A stretch of DNA of 64,000 nt from Gracilimonas sp040877545 (GTDB lineage: Bacteria > Bacteroidota > Rhodothermia > Balneolales > Balneolaceae). Below, piece by piece: positions 47,049 to 55,061 of this stretch (position 1 is the first letter of the stretch; every line of letters starts with the position of its first letter). The stretch lies in contig JBBDNN010000071.1 of assembly GCA_040877545.1 (NCBI GenBank), positions 1 through 64,000 of the forward strand, read 5' to 3'. The translations under genes were made by a program, and so were the position numbers. A model generated the notes under the pieces. The model was not told where the DNA came from and did not search any database. It saw only the letters and a program-made list of their open reading frames with translations.

Positions 47049-47150
47049 ATGTCAAAAGAGTTCCTTTCTGCCATACTAAACATAGTGGACGAAATGGACT
47101 GGCGCTTTATGCAGGAAGTAGAGGAAGAGCTTTTTTTGTCAAATGATTAA
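47049..47150 (+). CDS. possible 33-residue small protein
   Basis: A 33-codon frame encodes an acidic helical peptide (MSKEFLSAILNIVDEMDW, then RFMQEVEEELFLSND). It has an AT-rich leader and no strong ribosome site. The composition is protein-like, with amphipathic Leu/Ile/Phe spacing and Asp/Glu-rich content, but no family is recognised. It may be chance. Confidence 0.25.
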   Translation: MSKEFLSAILNIVDEMDWRFMQEVEEELFLSND

Positions 47151-47237
47151 AACCAATAGATACTTGCATTGATTCTTCTCTGAGAGACCACAGTAACGAT
47201 ATTCCTTATTCATTACTTTTTGAACGAAATATCCAAC

Positions 47238-47258
47238 AGAAGAGTCCCTGACTCTTCT
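47238..47258 (-). terminator. hairpin downstream of the PID-CTERM gene
   Basis: AGAAGAGT and ACTCTTCT form a perfect 8-bp stem with a 5-base loop, 7 bases past the stop of the minus-strand gene at 47266. The following minus-strand sequence has only a short T content, so it is a plausible but not strong intrinsic terminator. Confidence 0.45.
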
Positions 47259-47265
47259 TACCTAT

Positions 47266-47454
47266 CTATTCTCGCTTTCTAAGTTTTTTATACGCATAAG
47301 CGCCTCCAGCGGCGGCAAGTATTCCGAGTCCGCCATCAATAGGGGCCTGATCGGGAGCACCGGGCAGCATTGGCGGGATGCCTTGCGCAACAAGCACTGA
47401 GGTAAAAACAAGAACAAGTAACATAGCGGCAATAAGTAGTAAGATTGTTTTCAT
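47266..47454 (-). CDS. PID-CTERM miniprotein
   Basis: A 62-aa protein consisting almost only of export and sorting signals. It has an N-terminal signal peptide (ends SVLVAQ), a short Pro-rich spacer (GIPPMLPGAPDQA), the PID motif in APIDGGLGIL, a short hydrophobic helix (AAAGGAYAY) and a basic end (KKLRKRE). This tripartite tail is the PID-CTERM signal found in Bacteroidota and thought to be processed by a dedicated envelope machinery. The mature peptide would be very small. A clear promoter could not be assigned. No processing enzyme is in the window. Confidence 0.75.
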   Translation of the reverse strand: MKTILLLIAAMLLVLVFTSVLVAQGIPPMLPGAPDQAPIDGGLGILAAAGGAYAYKKLRKRE

Positions 47455-47487
47455 GAGTATAGTGTTCGTGTGGTGTGAAGAATTTAG

Positions 47488-49320
47488 TTATTTGATTAAG
47501 GTCATTTGTCGGGTAAGAACTTGTCCGGCGGATTTCAGGCGGTAGTAATACACACCGCTCGACATGCTTCCCGCATCCCAGTTTACCTGGTAATTTCCGG
47601 CTGATTTGCTTTCGTCTACCAGTGTGGCCACTTTTTGTCCCATCACATTATACACGGCCAAGGTAACTTCGCTGTTGGCTGGAATCTGATAACTGATCAC
47701 AGTTGCCGGATTAAATGGATTCGGATAGTTTTGCTCGAGGTTGAACTGCTTAGGAGTTAAATCCAGATTTTCGTTGCTGACGGAAGTATTTGCTGTAATC
47801 ACAAAACGGTCGGTGGGTTGTGCTTTTGCTATCACCGGCCCATTTTTTATTCTTGCAAGTGGATTAGGATTTACTTTAGCTGCTGTTGAATTTGAAACTC
47901 ATAGCTAAAAGATTCATCCAGTTTGATTCTGGTATTTTCCTGCCGGTCTTCAAAATAAAGCTCACTGCCAGCCGATAAATTCAGTTGTGTAGCCGAGAGA
48001 GTGTATGCGCCAGCTTTGGTAGCTTCAATGGCCAGTGGTAGTTCAAAGTCACTTTCCGGTACAGGCACATGGCCGATATCATATAAAATGCTGTCTGATT
48101 TTTTAGATGCAATTAACGCATAATTATAAGAAAGCGGATCAAGTTGTAAGGCATCTCCCTGGGTTTTATCCCATGCACCATTTTCTGAGAAGCGCAGCCA
48201 GGCTGAATTCCTCATGCTTTCGCCGCTAAGTTCCAGCCGCACCAGTTGTTTATCGGCTTGTTTGCCAAGAAAATTTCCGTCGTCAGTTTTGGCACCATCT
48301 GTGAATGTTACAGTTGGATTTGCAGTGGCATTTTGTACAAAGAAACCCTGGAAAGGAGCTATGATTCCATCATGATCACCCGTACCGTCTGCATTTGTTT
48401 TCCAACTACCTGCACCAGGATCATTTTCACCAATATCTTCGCCGCCATCACCCTCACTGGAATTTACATCCCAGATATATAATGTACCGGTTATATCATC
48501 ATTATTTATTTCACTGAAACTTATAGAAGAAGCAAAGGGATTGCCTAGTAGTGTTAGGCCTTCATCGTTTGTATTCATTAGTGGTCCAAAATTTGCGGTA
48601 TTTTCATTTCCGCTTACGGTAATCGTTTCTTCAACATCCTCATCAAAAACATAAACTAAAACTCCGGTTCCTGCTGAAACTGGATCGGTGATATTACTGG
48701 CAGGATTCCACCCATTATCATAGAAAAAAACGTTTGATGTTACAGTTTCATCAGAGTTACAAATGCTACTGGTATCATCAGCTCCTGTAAAGCATTGGGT
48801 AAAAATGCCGTTGTTTTTTAATAAAGTTTCTAAAGTTGTGTTTTCAACCGGAGAGGAGAGGAGGCGAAAGCCTGCCTTATCTGAGAGTTCAACTTCACTT
48901 TCAACATATGTATAGTTAGAGCCACCATTATTATTCAGCTATATAGTTGCCATATCATAATCGCCTGAATAGGTGGATTCTTCTCCCAAATCAACAGTTG
49001 TACTTAAGATATAATAGTTTGTATTACTAACAGCAGGAATTGAAGCGGCATATGAACTTCCTGTATCTGTTAATAAAACATGTTGACTATTTTCCCAACC
49101 ATCTGTAGTGTAGCGGGCATAGAATTTTTCTTCAGGTGATGGGGTGTTACTTAATTCAACTTCAACAGTAAAATATCCATCTACAGTAGAACCTGCTACT
49201 ACAGATTCTACTTACGGGTTCGGATTAGGTTTCCATAAAAATGGCGTCTGTACTTTGATAGCCATTATCCTTGAAAATAACTGTATACCAAAAATTCTGG
49301 TTAGTACTAATCGGTGCCGA
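47488..49320 (-). pseudogene. decayed T9SS-sorted surface protein
   Basis: The minus strand encodes pieces of one secreted protein broken by several lesions. At the 3' end (47488-47890) lies a full T9SS sorting domain (EQNYPNPFNPATVISYQI, YNVMGQKVATLVDE, SGVYYYRLKS). A frameshift near 47880 separates it from the next block (FSYEFQIQQQ upstream, AKVNPNPLARIKNG downstream). Farther upstream the frame continues to about 49210, interrupted by a TAG near 48937 (DMATI-stop-LNNNGG) and a TAA near 49210. A last segment FWYTVIFKDNGYQSTDAIF lies in a neighbouring frame. The 5' end is unclear. Sequencing error is unlikely to explain three separate lesions. Confidence 0.75.
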
Positions 49321-49456
49321 TAGCAGTATCTGGTTTTATGTGACTATTCGCGGGGCTGTGAATTGGATTAGAATGGAGAAAAATGCCTCCGCGATTGAAC
49401 CCACTCTTGTGAGGGTATATTATCGAGTAGTTTAATTGCCATAATTGTTAGAATTA

Positions 49457-49487
49457 AAAAAGCTCTCCCTGCAGGGGAGAGCTTTTT
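49457..49487 (-). terminator. intrinsic terminator after the triple-LamG gene
   Basis: AAAAAGCTCTCC style stem (49457-49468) pairs with GGAGAGCTTTTT (49476-49487) around a 7-base loop. It lies 20 bases past the stop at 49508. The A-run on the plus strand becomes a U-run on the minus-strand transcript, and the structure is also usable in the other direction. Confidence 0.85.
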
Positions 49488-49507
49488 AAGTGTAGTTATA
49501 GGTAAGG

Positions 49508-52069
49508 CTACTTAATGAGGATCATTGCCTTCACAATATTACCAGCTTCGGTTTCCAGGCGGTAATAATAAATTCCACTTGGAATTTGTTCCGCATTGAA
49601 AGTAACCAGATGTTTCCCGCTGTTTCGGTTTTCATTAAGAAGTACGGCAACTTCTTTACCAATTACATCATAAACCGTCAACTTAACAGGGCCAGTTGCC
49701 GGAAGATTAAATTCAATATTTGTATTCGGATTGAAAGGGTTGGGATAATTCTGAGACAGACTGATTTTTCCCGGCTGGGTTGGCTCTGTTTCAGATGAAA
49801 CCGTTTCTGTTCTTGGATTTATATAATTGCCATCTTCATCTATTCTTGCATAATTGTAAATGTGCAAATCATCCATTAAACCTGAAAATAGCCATGGAGA
49901 TGCCATACCCATATTTTCATTATGAGCCCAGCCTATTCTCAGTACCAGGTCTTCATCATTGTCTGCAGGATATTCCCCTTCAGGTTTTCGGCCTGCCTGA
50001 GCAAGAATGTCACCATCCGTATTTTTTAGCTGAAAGAAAGCGGTGTCGGCATCACCCACGTAAACAGCATTATACCATTCATCGCCGTTTAAGTTGAAAT
50101 TGCCGGTATCAGCAGCAGCAATCAGGTAAGGACGGTTTCCTGTACCATAATCCCATGAAGTTGCCGCCATTACACCTTCAGGTGAATGAAAACGCAGTTC
50201 ATAGTTGGTTCTCCAGAAAAACTGATTAGAAGCATTTGGATCTTCTTCACCCCATTTTGTAAGAATTACTGTTCCCGGACCAATATTATCCGGATTAGCT
50301 TTAAAAAAGAAATCTACGGAGAAGGCTTGGGACGCAAGATTTGTGCCGGGTATTTCCAGGAAATCATCCTCACCATCAAAACGAAGGGAGCCAGAACCTA
50401 CAACGGCATCTTCGGAAAACTCCGGGTTGCCACTTGCGGTTACCGAGTTTACAAAAGTGGAAGAATCGCTGACAGCATCTTCCTCAAAAGTTAAATGCAG
50501 TACTTTTTCAGGGTCTGCAGGGGGTTCTGTGGTTTCTTCCTCACGTGGTAAAATGTAGTTTCCATCATCATCAAGGCGTGCATAGTTGAATATCTGCACA
50601 TCGTCCATAAGGCCAGAGAATAACCAGGGTGATGCGGTACCCATATCTACATTGTGAGCCCAGCCAACCCTTAGAGCAAGGTTGTCATCATCATCTGCAG
50701 GATATGCACCTAAGGGCGTGCGGCCAGATTCTGCAAGAATATTTCCCTCGGTATCTCTTACCTGAAAAAATGTAGTATCTGCATTCCCAACATATACTGC
50801 ATTATACCAAGCTCCATCCTGCAATACGTAATCATTACCGTTTTCTATTGAATCAGCTACCAGTAACACCCGGTTACCTTGCCCGTAATCCCAAGAAGCT
50901 CCACCCATATTACCGGCTCCCTGAAAGCGTACTTCGTAGTTTGTTCTCCAGAAGTACTGTTCGGCTGAATTGGGATCTTCTTCGCCCCATTTGTTCAGTA
51001 TTACAGTGCCCTGGCTAATATTTCCAGTGTCGGCTTTAAAAAAGAAATCTACTGAAAACTCGGGCAGAGCCAGGTTGCCGCCTGGAATTTCCAGGTAATC
51101 ATCTACACCATCGAAAATAAGTGAAGAAGAGCCAACAATGGCATCATCCGAAAATTCCTGATCACCATTAGAAGTTACAGAATTTGCAAGTTCTGAGAAA
51201 TCAGATACATCTTCATCTTCAAAGGTAAGGTGAAGAACTTTTTGTGGTTCTGCAGGTGGTTCAGGTTCCAGTTCAGGAAAATCACCTCGTGGGCCATTGT
51301 AATTACCATTTTCATCAATCCTTGCATAATCAAATATCTGAAGGTCATCCATCAGACCGGAATACAGCCACGGCGATGCAGTACCCATATTTATATGATG
51401 TGCCCAACCAATACGCAGCGGTTGTTCATCATCGGTTGCATACTCATCCAAACCTGTCCGACCATCCTCCGCAAGAAGGTAGCCTTCTTCATCTCTGATT
51501 TGAATGAAAGTAGTATCAGCATTCCCAACATATATGATGTTATACCATTCTTCGCTTTCTAAAAGATAAGTGCCGGAGGCATTCTGAGGAGTCATATATA
51601 CTCTGCCACCTTCCTCTCCGATTGATCTGTCCCAGGAAGCAGAGGCAAAGGAGCCTGCAGGATTATGAAAACGAACTTCATAATTTCCCCGCCAGAACCA
51701 TTCCCCGTCCTCATTGGTAGGGTTGGCATCCGCCCATTTATTGATTATAACTGTACCTCCACCAATAGAACCTTCATCAGCTTTTATGAAGAAATCCAGA
51801 GTGAATTCATTCAGGGCAAGATTAGTACCGGGTATTTCGAGGTAATCATCGGTGCCATCAAAGCGTAATGAGCTGGAGCCAACAACAGCGTCATCATCGA
51901 ATTCAGGTTCGCCGTTAATCTCTATGGAATTATCAAATTCTGATAAATCGGTAATATCCTCTTCAAAATCTAATTGAAGTACCATATCCTGTGCATAGCC
52001 TGTTTGTGCAGCTATTATCAGGAATAAAAATATATAAGATGCTGTGAACTGTTTTAGTTTTTTTAACAT
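49508..52069 (-). CDS. T9SS surface protein with three LamG-like domains
   Basis: Secreted protein of 853 aa with a signal peptide (ends TGYAQD). It has three tandem concanavalin-A/LamG-like domains of about 230-250 residues each. Each begins VLxLxFEED-VSD-S and carries SSLRFDGxDDYLEIPGTNLAL, NKWGEEDPN, FWRTNYEVRF, EWYNAVYVGNADT and ASPWLFSGLMDDLQIFNYAR (in pieces). The end is a T9SS sorting domain (QNYPNPFNPNTNIEFNL, YDVIGKEVAVLL, SGIYYYRLE). LamG-like domains usually bind glycans or proteins at the cell surface. Repeats 2 and 3 are closest to each other. It shares its plan with the two single-domain genes upstream, with terminators between them. Confidence 0.9.
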   Translation of the reverse strand: MLKKLKQFTASYIFLFLIIAAQTGYAQDMVLQLDFEEDITDLSEFDNSIEINGEPEFDDDAVVGSSSLRFDGTDDYLEIPGTNLALNEFTLDFFIKADEGSIGGGTVIINKWADANPTNEDGEWFWRGNYEVRFHNPAGSFASASWDRSIGEEGGRVYMTPQNASGTYLLESEEWYNIIYVGNADTTFIQIRDEEGYLLAEDGRTGLDEYATDDEQPLRIGWAHHINMGTASPWLYSGLMDDLQIFDYARIDENGNYNGPRGDFPELEPEPPAEPQKVLHLTFEDEDVSDFSELANSVTSNGDQEFSDDAIVGSSSLIFDGVDDYLEIPGGNLALPEFSVDFFFKADTGNISQGTVILNKWGEEDPNSAEQYFWRTNYEVRFQGAGNMGGASWDYGQGNRVLLVADSIENGNDYVLQDGAWYNAVYVGNADTTFFQVRDTEGNILAESGRTPLGAYPADDDDNLALRVGWAHNVDMGTASPWLFSGLMDDVQIFNYARLDDDGNYILPREEETTEPPADPEKVLHLTFEEDAVSDSSTFVNSVTASGNPEFSEDAVVGSGSLRFDGEDDFLEIPGTNLASQAFSVDFFFKANPDNIGPGTVILTKWGEEDPNASNQFFWRTNYELRFHSPEGVMAATSWDYGTGNRPYLIAAADTGNFNLNGDEWYNAVYVGDADTAFFQLKNTDGDILAQAGRKPEGEYPADNDEDLVLRIGWAHNENMGMASPWLFSGLMDDLHIYNYARIDEDGNYINPRTETVSSETEPTQPGKISLSQNYPNPFNPNTNIEFNLPATGPVKLTVYDVIGKEVAVLLNENRNSGKHLVTFNAEQIPSGIYYYRLETEAGNIVKAMILIK

Positions 52070-52153
52070 TATGTACCCGTTTAAAAGTGAATAAATTTTA
52101 GTTTATTTTTGATTTAAACTGATGAGAGCCCCCTAAATCAAATTAGTTATCGT

Positions 52154-52183
52154 GCATATCTCACAAAGTGAGCTGCGATATGC
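52154..52183. other. nested hairpin upstream of the triple-LamG gene
   Basis: GCATAT (52154-52159) pairs with ATATGC (52178-52183) and the inner CTCAC pairs with GTGAG around AAA, leaving a 5-base bulge. It lies about 85 bases before the start at 52069 on the minus strand, so it would be in the leader of that transcript. The function is unknown. Confidence 0.35.
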
Positions 52184-52238
52184 AGTTGGTAGACACGGCA
52201 CACTTTTTACCGTATGCATTTCTATTTCAGGAATAAAA

Positions 52239-52264
52239 ATACTCCCCCTTATTCGGGGGAGTAT
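52239..52264 (-). terminator. intrinsic terminator after single-LamG gene A
   Basis: ATACTCCCCC (52239-52248) pairs perfectly with GGGGGAGTAT (52255-52264) over a 6-base loop. On the minus strand it is followed by a U-rich tract (from the plus-strand A-run 52235-52239). It lies 44 bases past the stop at 52309. Confidence 0.85.
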
Positions 52265-52308
52265 CTCAACTCTCCTTAAAAAGAAGATTTCGACAAATAA
52301 CCTGACGA

Positions 52309-53403
52309 TTATTTAATCAATGTCATAGACTTGACAACATTACCTGCTTCGGTCTCAAGTCTGTAATAGTAAATACCGCTTGGCAGATTTTCAGCGTTGA
52401 AAGTCACATTGTGAGCTCCGCTACTTCTGCTGCCATCAACCAGTAGGGCCACTTCTTTACCAATCACATCATATACTGACAGACTTACGTGACCTGACTG
52501 AGGGATGCTAAACTCGATATTGGTACTTGGGTTGAACGGATTAGGATAGTTTTGCGCCAGATTAATTTTTCCCGGAGCATCAGGTTCCATTTCAGAAGAA
52601 ACCGCTTCCGCTCTTGGATCAATATAATTGCCTTCTTCATCCAGTCTGGCATAATCGTAAATGCGCAGATCATCCATCAGACCCGTATACAGCCACGGTG
52701 ATGCAGTACCCATGTTTACATGATGTGCCCAGCCTATACGTAAAGGTTGTCCGGGGTCAGTAGCAATTTCGCCCAAAGGTGCCCGGCCAGCTTCAGCCAA
52801 GACATCACCAACAGTGTTTCTTACCTGAAGTATGGTTGTATCAGCATTGGACAAATATATTACGTTATACCATTCGTCTGCATTTGGTGAAAATGCATCT
52901 TCGGAACCGGGTAAAGTAGGTGAGAGCCAGGCTCTACCCCCTTCTTCACCTATCGATCTGTCCCATGAAGAAGAAGCAAAGGAACCTTCGGGATTATTAT
53001 GAAATCTTACTTCATAATTACCTCTCCAAAACCATTCACCGTCTTCATTAGTAGGATTAGCATCAGCCCATTTTGAAATGAATACATTTCCACCGGAAAG
53101 ACTTTCTTCGCCAGGTTTAATGAAAAAATCCAGAGTGAATTCTTCCAGAGCCAGATTAGTTCCAGGTATTTCGATATAGTCATCCTCTCCGTCAAATCGC
53201 AGAGAACTTGAACCGATTATGGCGTCATCATCATATAGTGGATCGCCAGAAGCTTCGGCTACATTACCCAGCTCACTGGAATCGGTCAGACTTTCTTCAA
53301 AATCCATCCGGAGTACCATTTCCTGGGCAAACCCTGATTGCACTGCAACAAAGCTAAGTATAAGAACCAGACATGCTGCAAAACGTAGTATCAGTTTTAA
53401 CAT
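52309..53403 (-). CDS. T9SS surface protein with one LamG-like domain (copy A)
   Basis: Secreted protein of 364 aa. The frame opens at 53478, but ATG 53403 starts a clear signal peptide (ends SGFAQE) with GGAG just upstream. It has one LamG-like domain (SSLRFDGEDDYIEIPGTNL, FISKWADANPTNEDGEWFWR, EEGGRAWLSPTLPG, ASPWLYTGLMDDLRIYDYAR) and a T9SS sorting domain (QNYPNPFNPSTNIEFSI, SGIYYYRLETE). Its domain region is nearly identical at the DNA level to copy B (53617-54711), while leader and signal peptide differ. It probably displays a binding domain on the cell surface. Confidence 0.9.
   Translation of the reverse strand: MLKLILRFAACLVLILSFVAVQSGFAQEMVLRMDFEESLTDSSELGNVAEASGDPLYDDDAIIGSSSLRFDGEDDYIEIPGTNLALEEFTLDFFIKPGEESLSGGNVFISKWADANPTNEDGEWFWRGNYEVRFHNNPEGSFASSSWDRSIGEEGGRAWLSPTLPGSEDAFSPNADEWYNVIYLSNADTTILQVRNTVGDVLAEAGRAPLGEIATDPGQPLRIGWAHHVNMGTASPWLYTGLMDDLRIYDYARLDEEGNYIDPRAEAVSSEMEPDAPGKINLAQNYPNPFNPSTNIEFSIPQSGHVSLSVYDVIGKEVALLVDGSRSSGAHNVTFNAENLPSGIYYYRLETEAGNVVKSMTLIK
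52336..53298 (-). repeat. 963-bp direct repeat, copy A
   Basis: This stretch and 53644-54606 are the same sequence at an offset of 1308 bases, with a single difference that I could find by eye (52353, Thr versus Ala codon). The match begins just inside the sorting domain and ends at the LamG start, leaving both signal peptides and both intergenic regions diverged. Gene conversion or very recent duplication is likely. Confidence 0.9.
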
Positions 53404-53536
53404 ATTATCTCCATTAATTATTGGTTTAGTTGTTGTTTGAATTATTTGATTCAGACTGCTTAACCACTGCAAAATCAAATTTCTTTAAAACATGTAGTGG
53501 ATATTTTATAAAGTAATTCCATTTCATATTTCTAAA

Positions 53537-53570
53537 AAAAAGCTCCAACTTTTTCAAGGAGGAGCTTTTT
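53537..53570 (-). terminator. intrinsic terminator after single-LamG gene B
   Basis: AAAAAGCTCC (53537-53546) pairs with GGAGCTTTTT (53561-53570) over a 14-base loop, 46 bases past the stop at 53617. The stem has A/T tracts on both sides, so it can work in either direction. Confidence 0.75.
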
Positions 53571-53616
53571 AAAAATCTCTCCTAAAAGAAGATATTCAGT
53601 TTGATAATCGCTGTAT

Positions 53617-54711
53617 TTACTTAATCAACATCATTGATTTTATAACATTACCTGCTTCGGCCTCAAGTCTGTAATAGTAAATACCGCTTGGCAGATTTTC
53701 AGCGTTGAAAGTCACATTGTGAGCTCCGCTACTTCTGCTGCCATCAACCAGTAGGGCCACTTCTTTACCAATCACATCATATACTGACAGACTTACGTGA
53801 CCTGACTGAGGGATGCTAAACTCGATATTGGTACTTGGGTTGAACGGATTAGGATAGTTTTGCGCCAGATTAATTTTTCCCGGAGCATCAGGTTCCATTT
53901 CAGAAGAAACCGCTTCCGCTCTTGGATCAATATAATTGCCTTCTTCATCCAGTCTGGCATAATCGTAAATGCGCAGATCATCCATCAGACCCGTATACAG
54001 CCACGGTGATGCAGTACCCATGTTTACATGATGTGCCCAGCCTATACGTAAAGGTTGTCCGGGGTCAGTAGCAATTTCGCCCAAAGGTGCCCGGCCAGCT
54101 TCAGCCAAGACATCACCAACAGTGTTTCTTACCTGAAGTATGGTTGTATCAGCATTGGACAAATATATTACGTTATACCATTCGTCTGCATTTGGTGAAA
54201 ATGCATCTTCGGAACCGGGTAAAGTAGGTGAGAGCCAGGCTCTACCCCCTTCTTCACCTATCGATCTGTCCCATGAAGAAGAAGCAAAGGAACCTTCGGG
54301 ATTATTATGAAATCTTACTTCATAATTACCTCTCCAAAACCATTCACCGTCTTCATTAGTAGGATTAGCATCAGCCCATTTTGAAATGAATACATTTCCA
54401 CCGGAAAGACTTTCTTCGCCAGGTTTAATGAAAAAATCCAGAGTGAATTCTTCCAGAGCCAGATTAGTTCCAGGTATTTCGATATAGTCATCCTCTCCGT
54501 CAAATCGCAGAGAACTTGAACCGATTATGGCGTCATCATCATATAGTGGATCGCCAGAAGCTTCGGCTACATTACCCAGCTCACTGGAATCGGTCAGACT
54601 TTCTTCGAAATCGAGCCGAAGTACCAAATCCTGTCCATAAGTTGTTTGGATAGCAATAAATGTGAAGATGAGTGTTAAACAAATTGTTATACCTTGTATC
54701 TTTTTTAACAT
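53617..54711 (-). CDS. T9SS surface protein with one LamG-like domain (copy B)
   Basis: Secreted protein of 364 aa with a signal peptide (ends TTYGQD). From the LamG start to near the end of the sorting domain it is the same protein as copy A, apart from one Thr/Ala change. The N-terminal 45 residues, the last few residues (KSMMLIK) and the untranslated regions differ. It is the first gene of the minus-strand LamG cluster and is divergent from the SusC at 55062. The shared region between them is likely to carry promoters for both. Confidence 0.9.
   Translation of the reverse strand: MLKKIQGITICLTLIFTFIAIQTTYGQDLVLRLDFEESLTDSSELGNVAEASGDPLYDDDAIIGSSSLRFDGEDDYIEIPGTNLALEEFTLDFFIKPGEESLSGGNVFISKWADANPTNEDGEWFWRGNYEVRFHNNPEGSFASSSWDRSIGEEGGRAWLSPTLPGSEDAFSPNADEWYNVIYLSNADTTILQVRNTVGDVLAEAGRAPLGEIATDPGQPLRIGWAHHVNMGTASPWLYTGLMDDLRIYDYARLDEEGNYIDPRAEAVSSEMEPDAPGKINLAQNYPNPFNPSTNIEFSIPQSGHVSLSVYDVIGKEVALLVDGSRSSGAHNVTFNAENLPSGIYYYRLEAEAGNVIKSMMLIK
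53644..54606 (-). repeat. 963-bp direct repeat, copy B
   Basis: Second copy of the repeat described at 52336-53298, within the second single-LamG gene. Both copies keep an intact reading frame. Confidence 0.9.
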
Positions 54712-55061
54712 AAATTTTATTTTTTTTATAAATTATTGTTTTTATTAAGATTCAACTTGAATATATAATCCATTTATTTTATATATTGTCACACTTGTTA
54801 ACGAATGTAATTTCTCAACTGTGACTTGTCAACAAATCATAGAATAATGCATACATACCAAAATATTCTCCATTTATTAATGCTCACATTAGAAATGAGA
54901 AATTGTATTTTACAACCAATTGGGGATGGAATTAGTTCGGTTTTTACTGTCGGTAAGAAGAAATGAGGGTTTAGAAACCTTTTAAAAAATAGGTTGTTAA
55001 AAAAATAAGCTGGCAGGGGACACCATAGAATTAGCCACACGTCATCAAAATTTTATTACAC
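54712..55061. other. 350-bp divergent promoter region
   Basis: No gene seen. It is strongly AT-rich next to the LamG gene and lies between divergent starts, so it should hold promoters for the LamG gene and for SusC 2. No convincing operator, riboswitch or RNA gene was found. Confidence 0.4.

Noticed and set aside
52176..52216. Sequence GTTGGTAGACACGG resembling the D-arm of tRNA-Leu
   Set aside because: No acceptor stem, anticodon arm or T-arm (GGTTCGA) follows, so it is not a tRNA gene. It may be coincidence or a small fragment.
52336..54606. The 1308-base spaced repeat as an insertion sequence or CRISPR-like array
   Set aside because: It is the coding region of two homologous surface genes. 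There is no transposase, no terminal inverted repeats and only two units.
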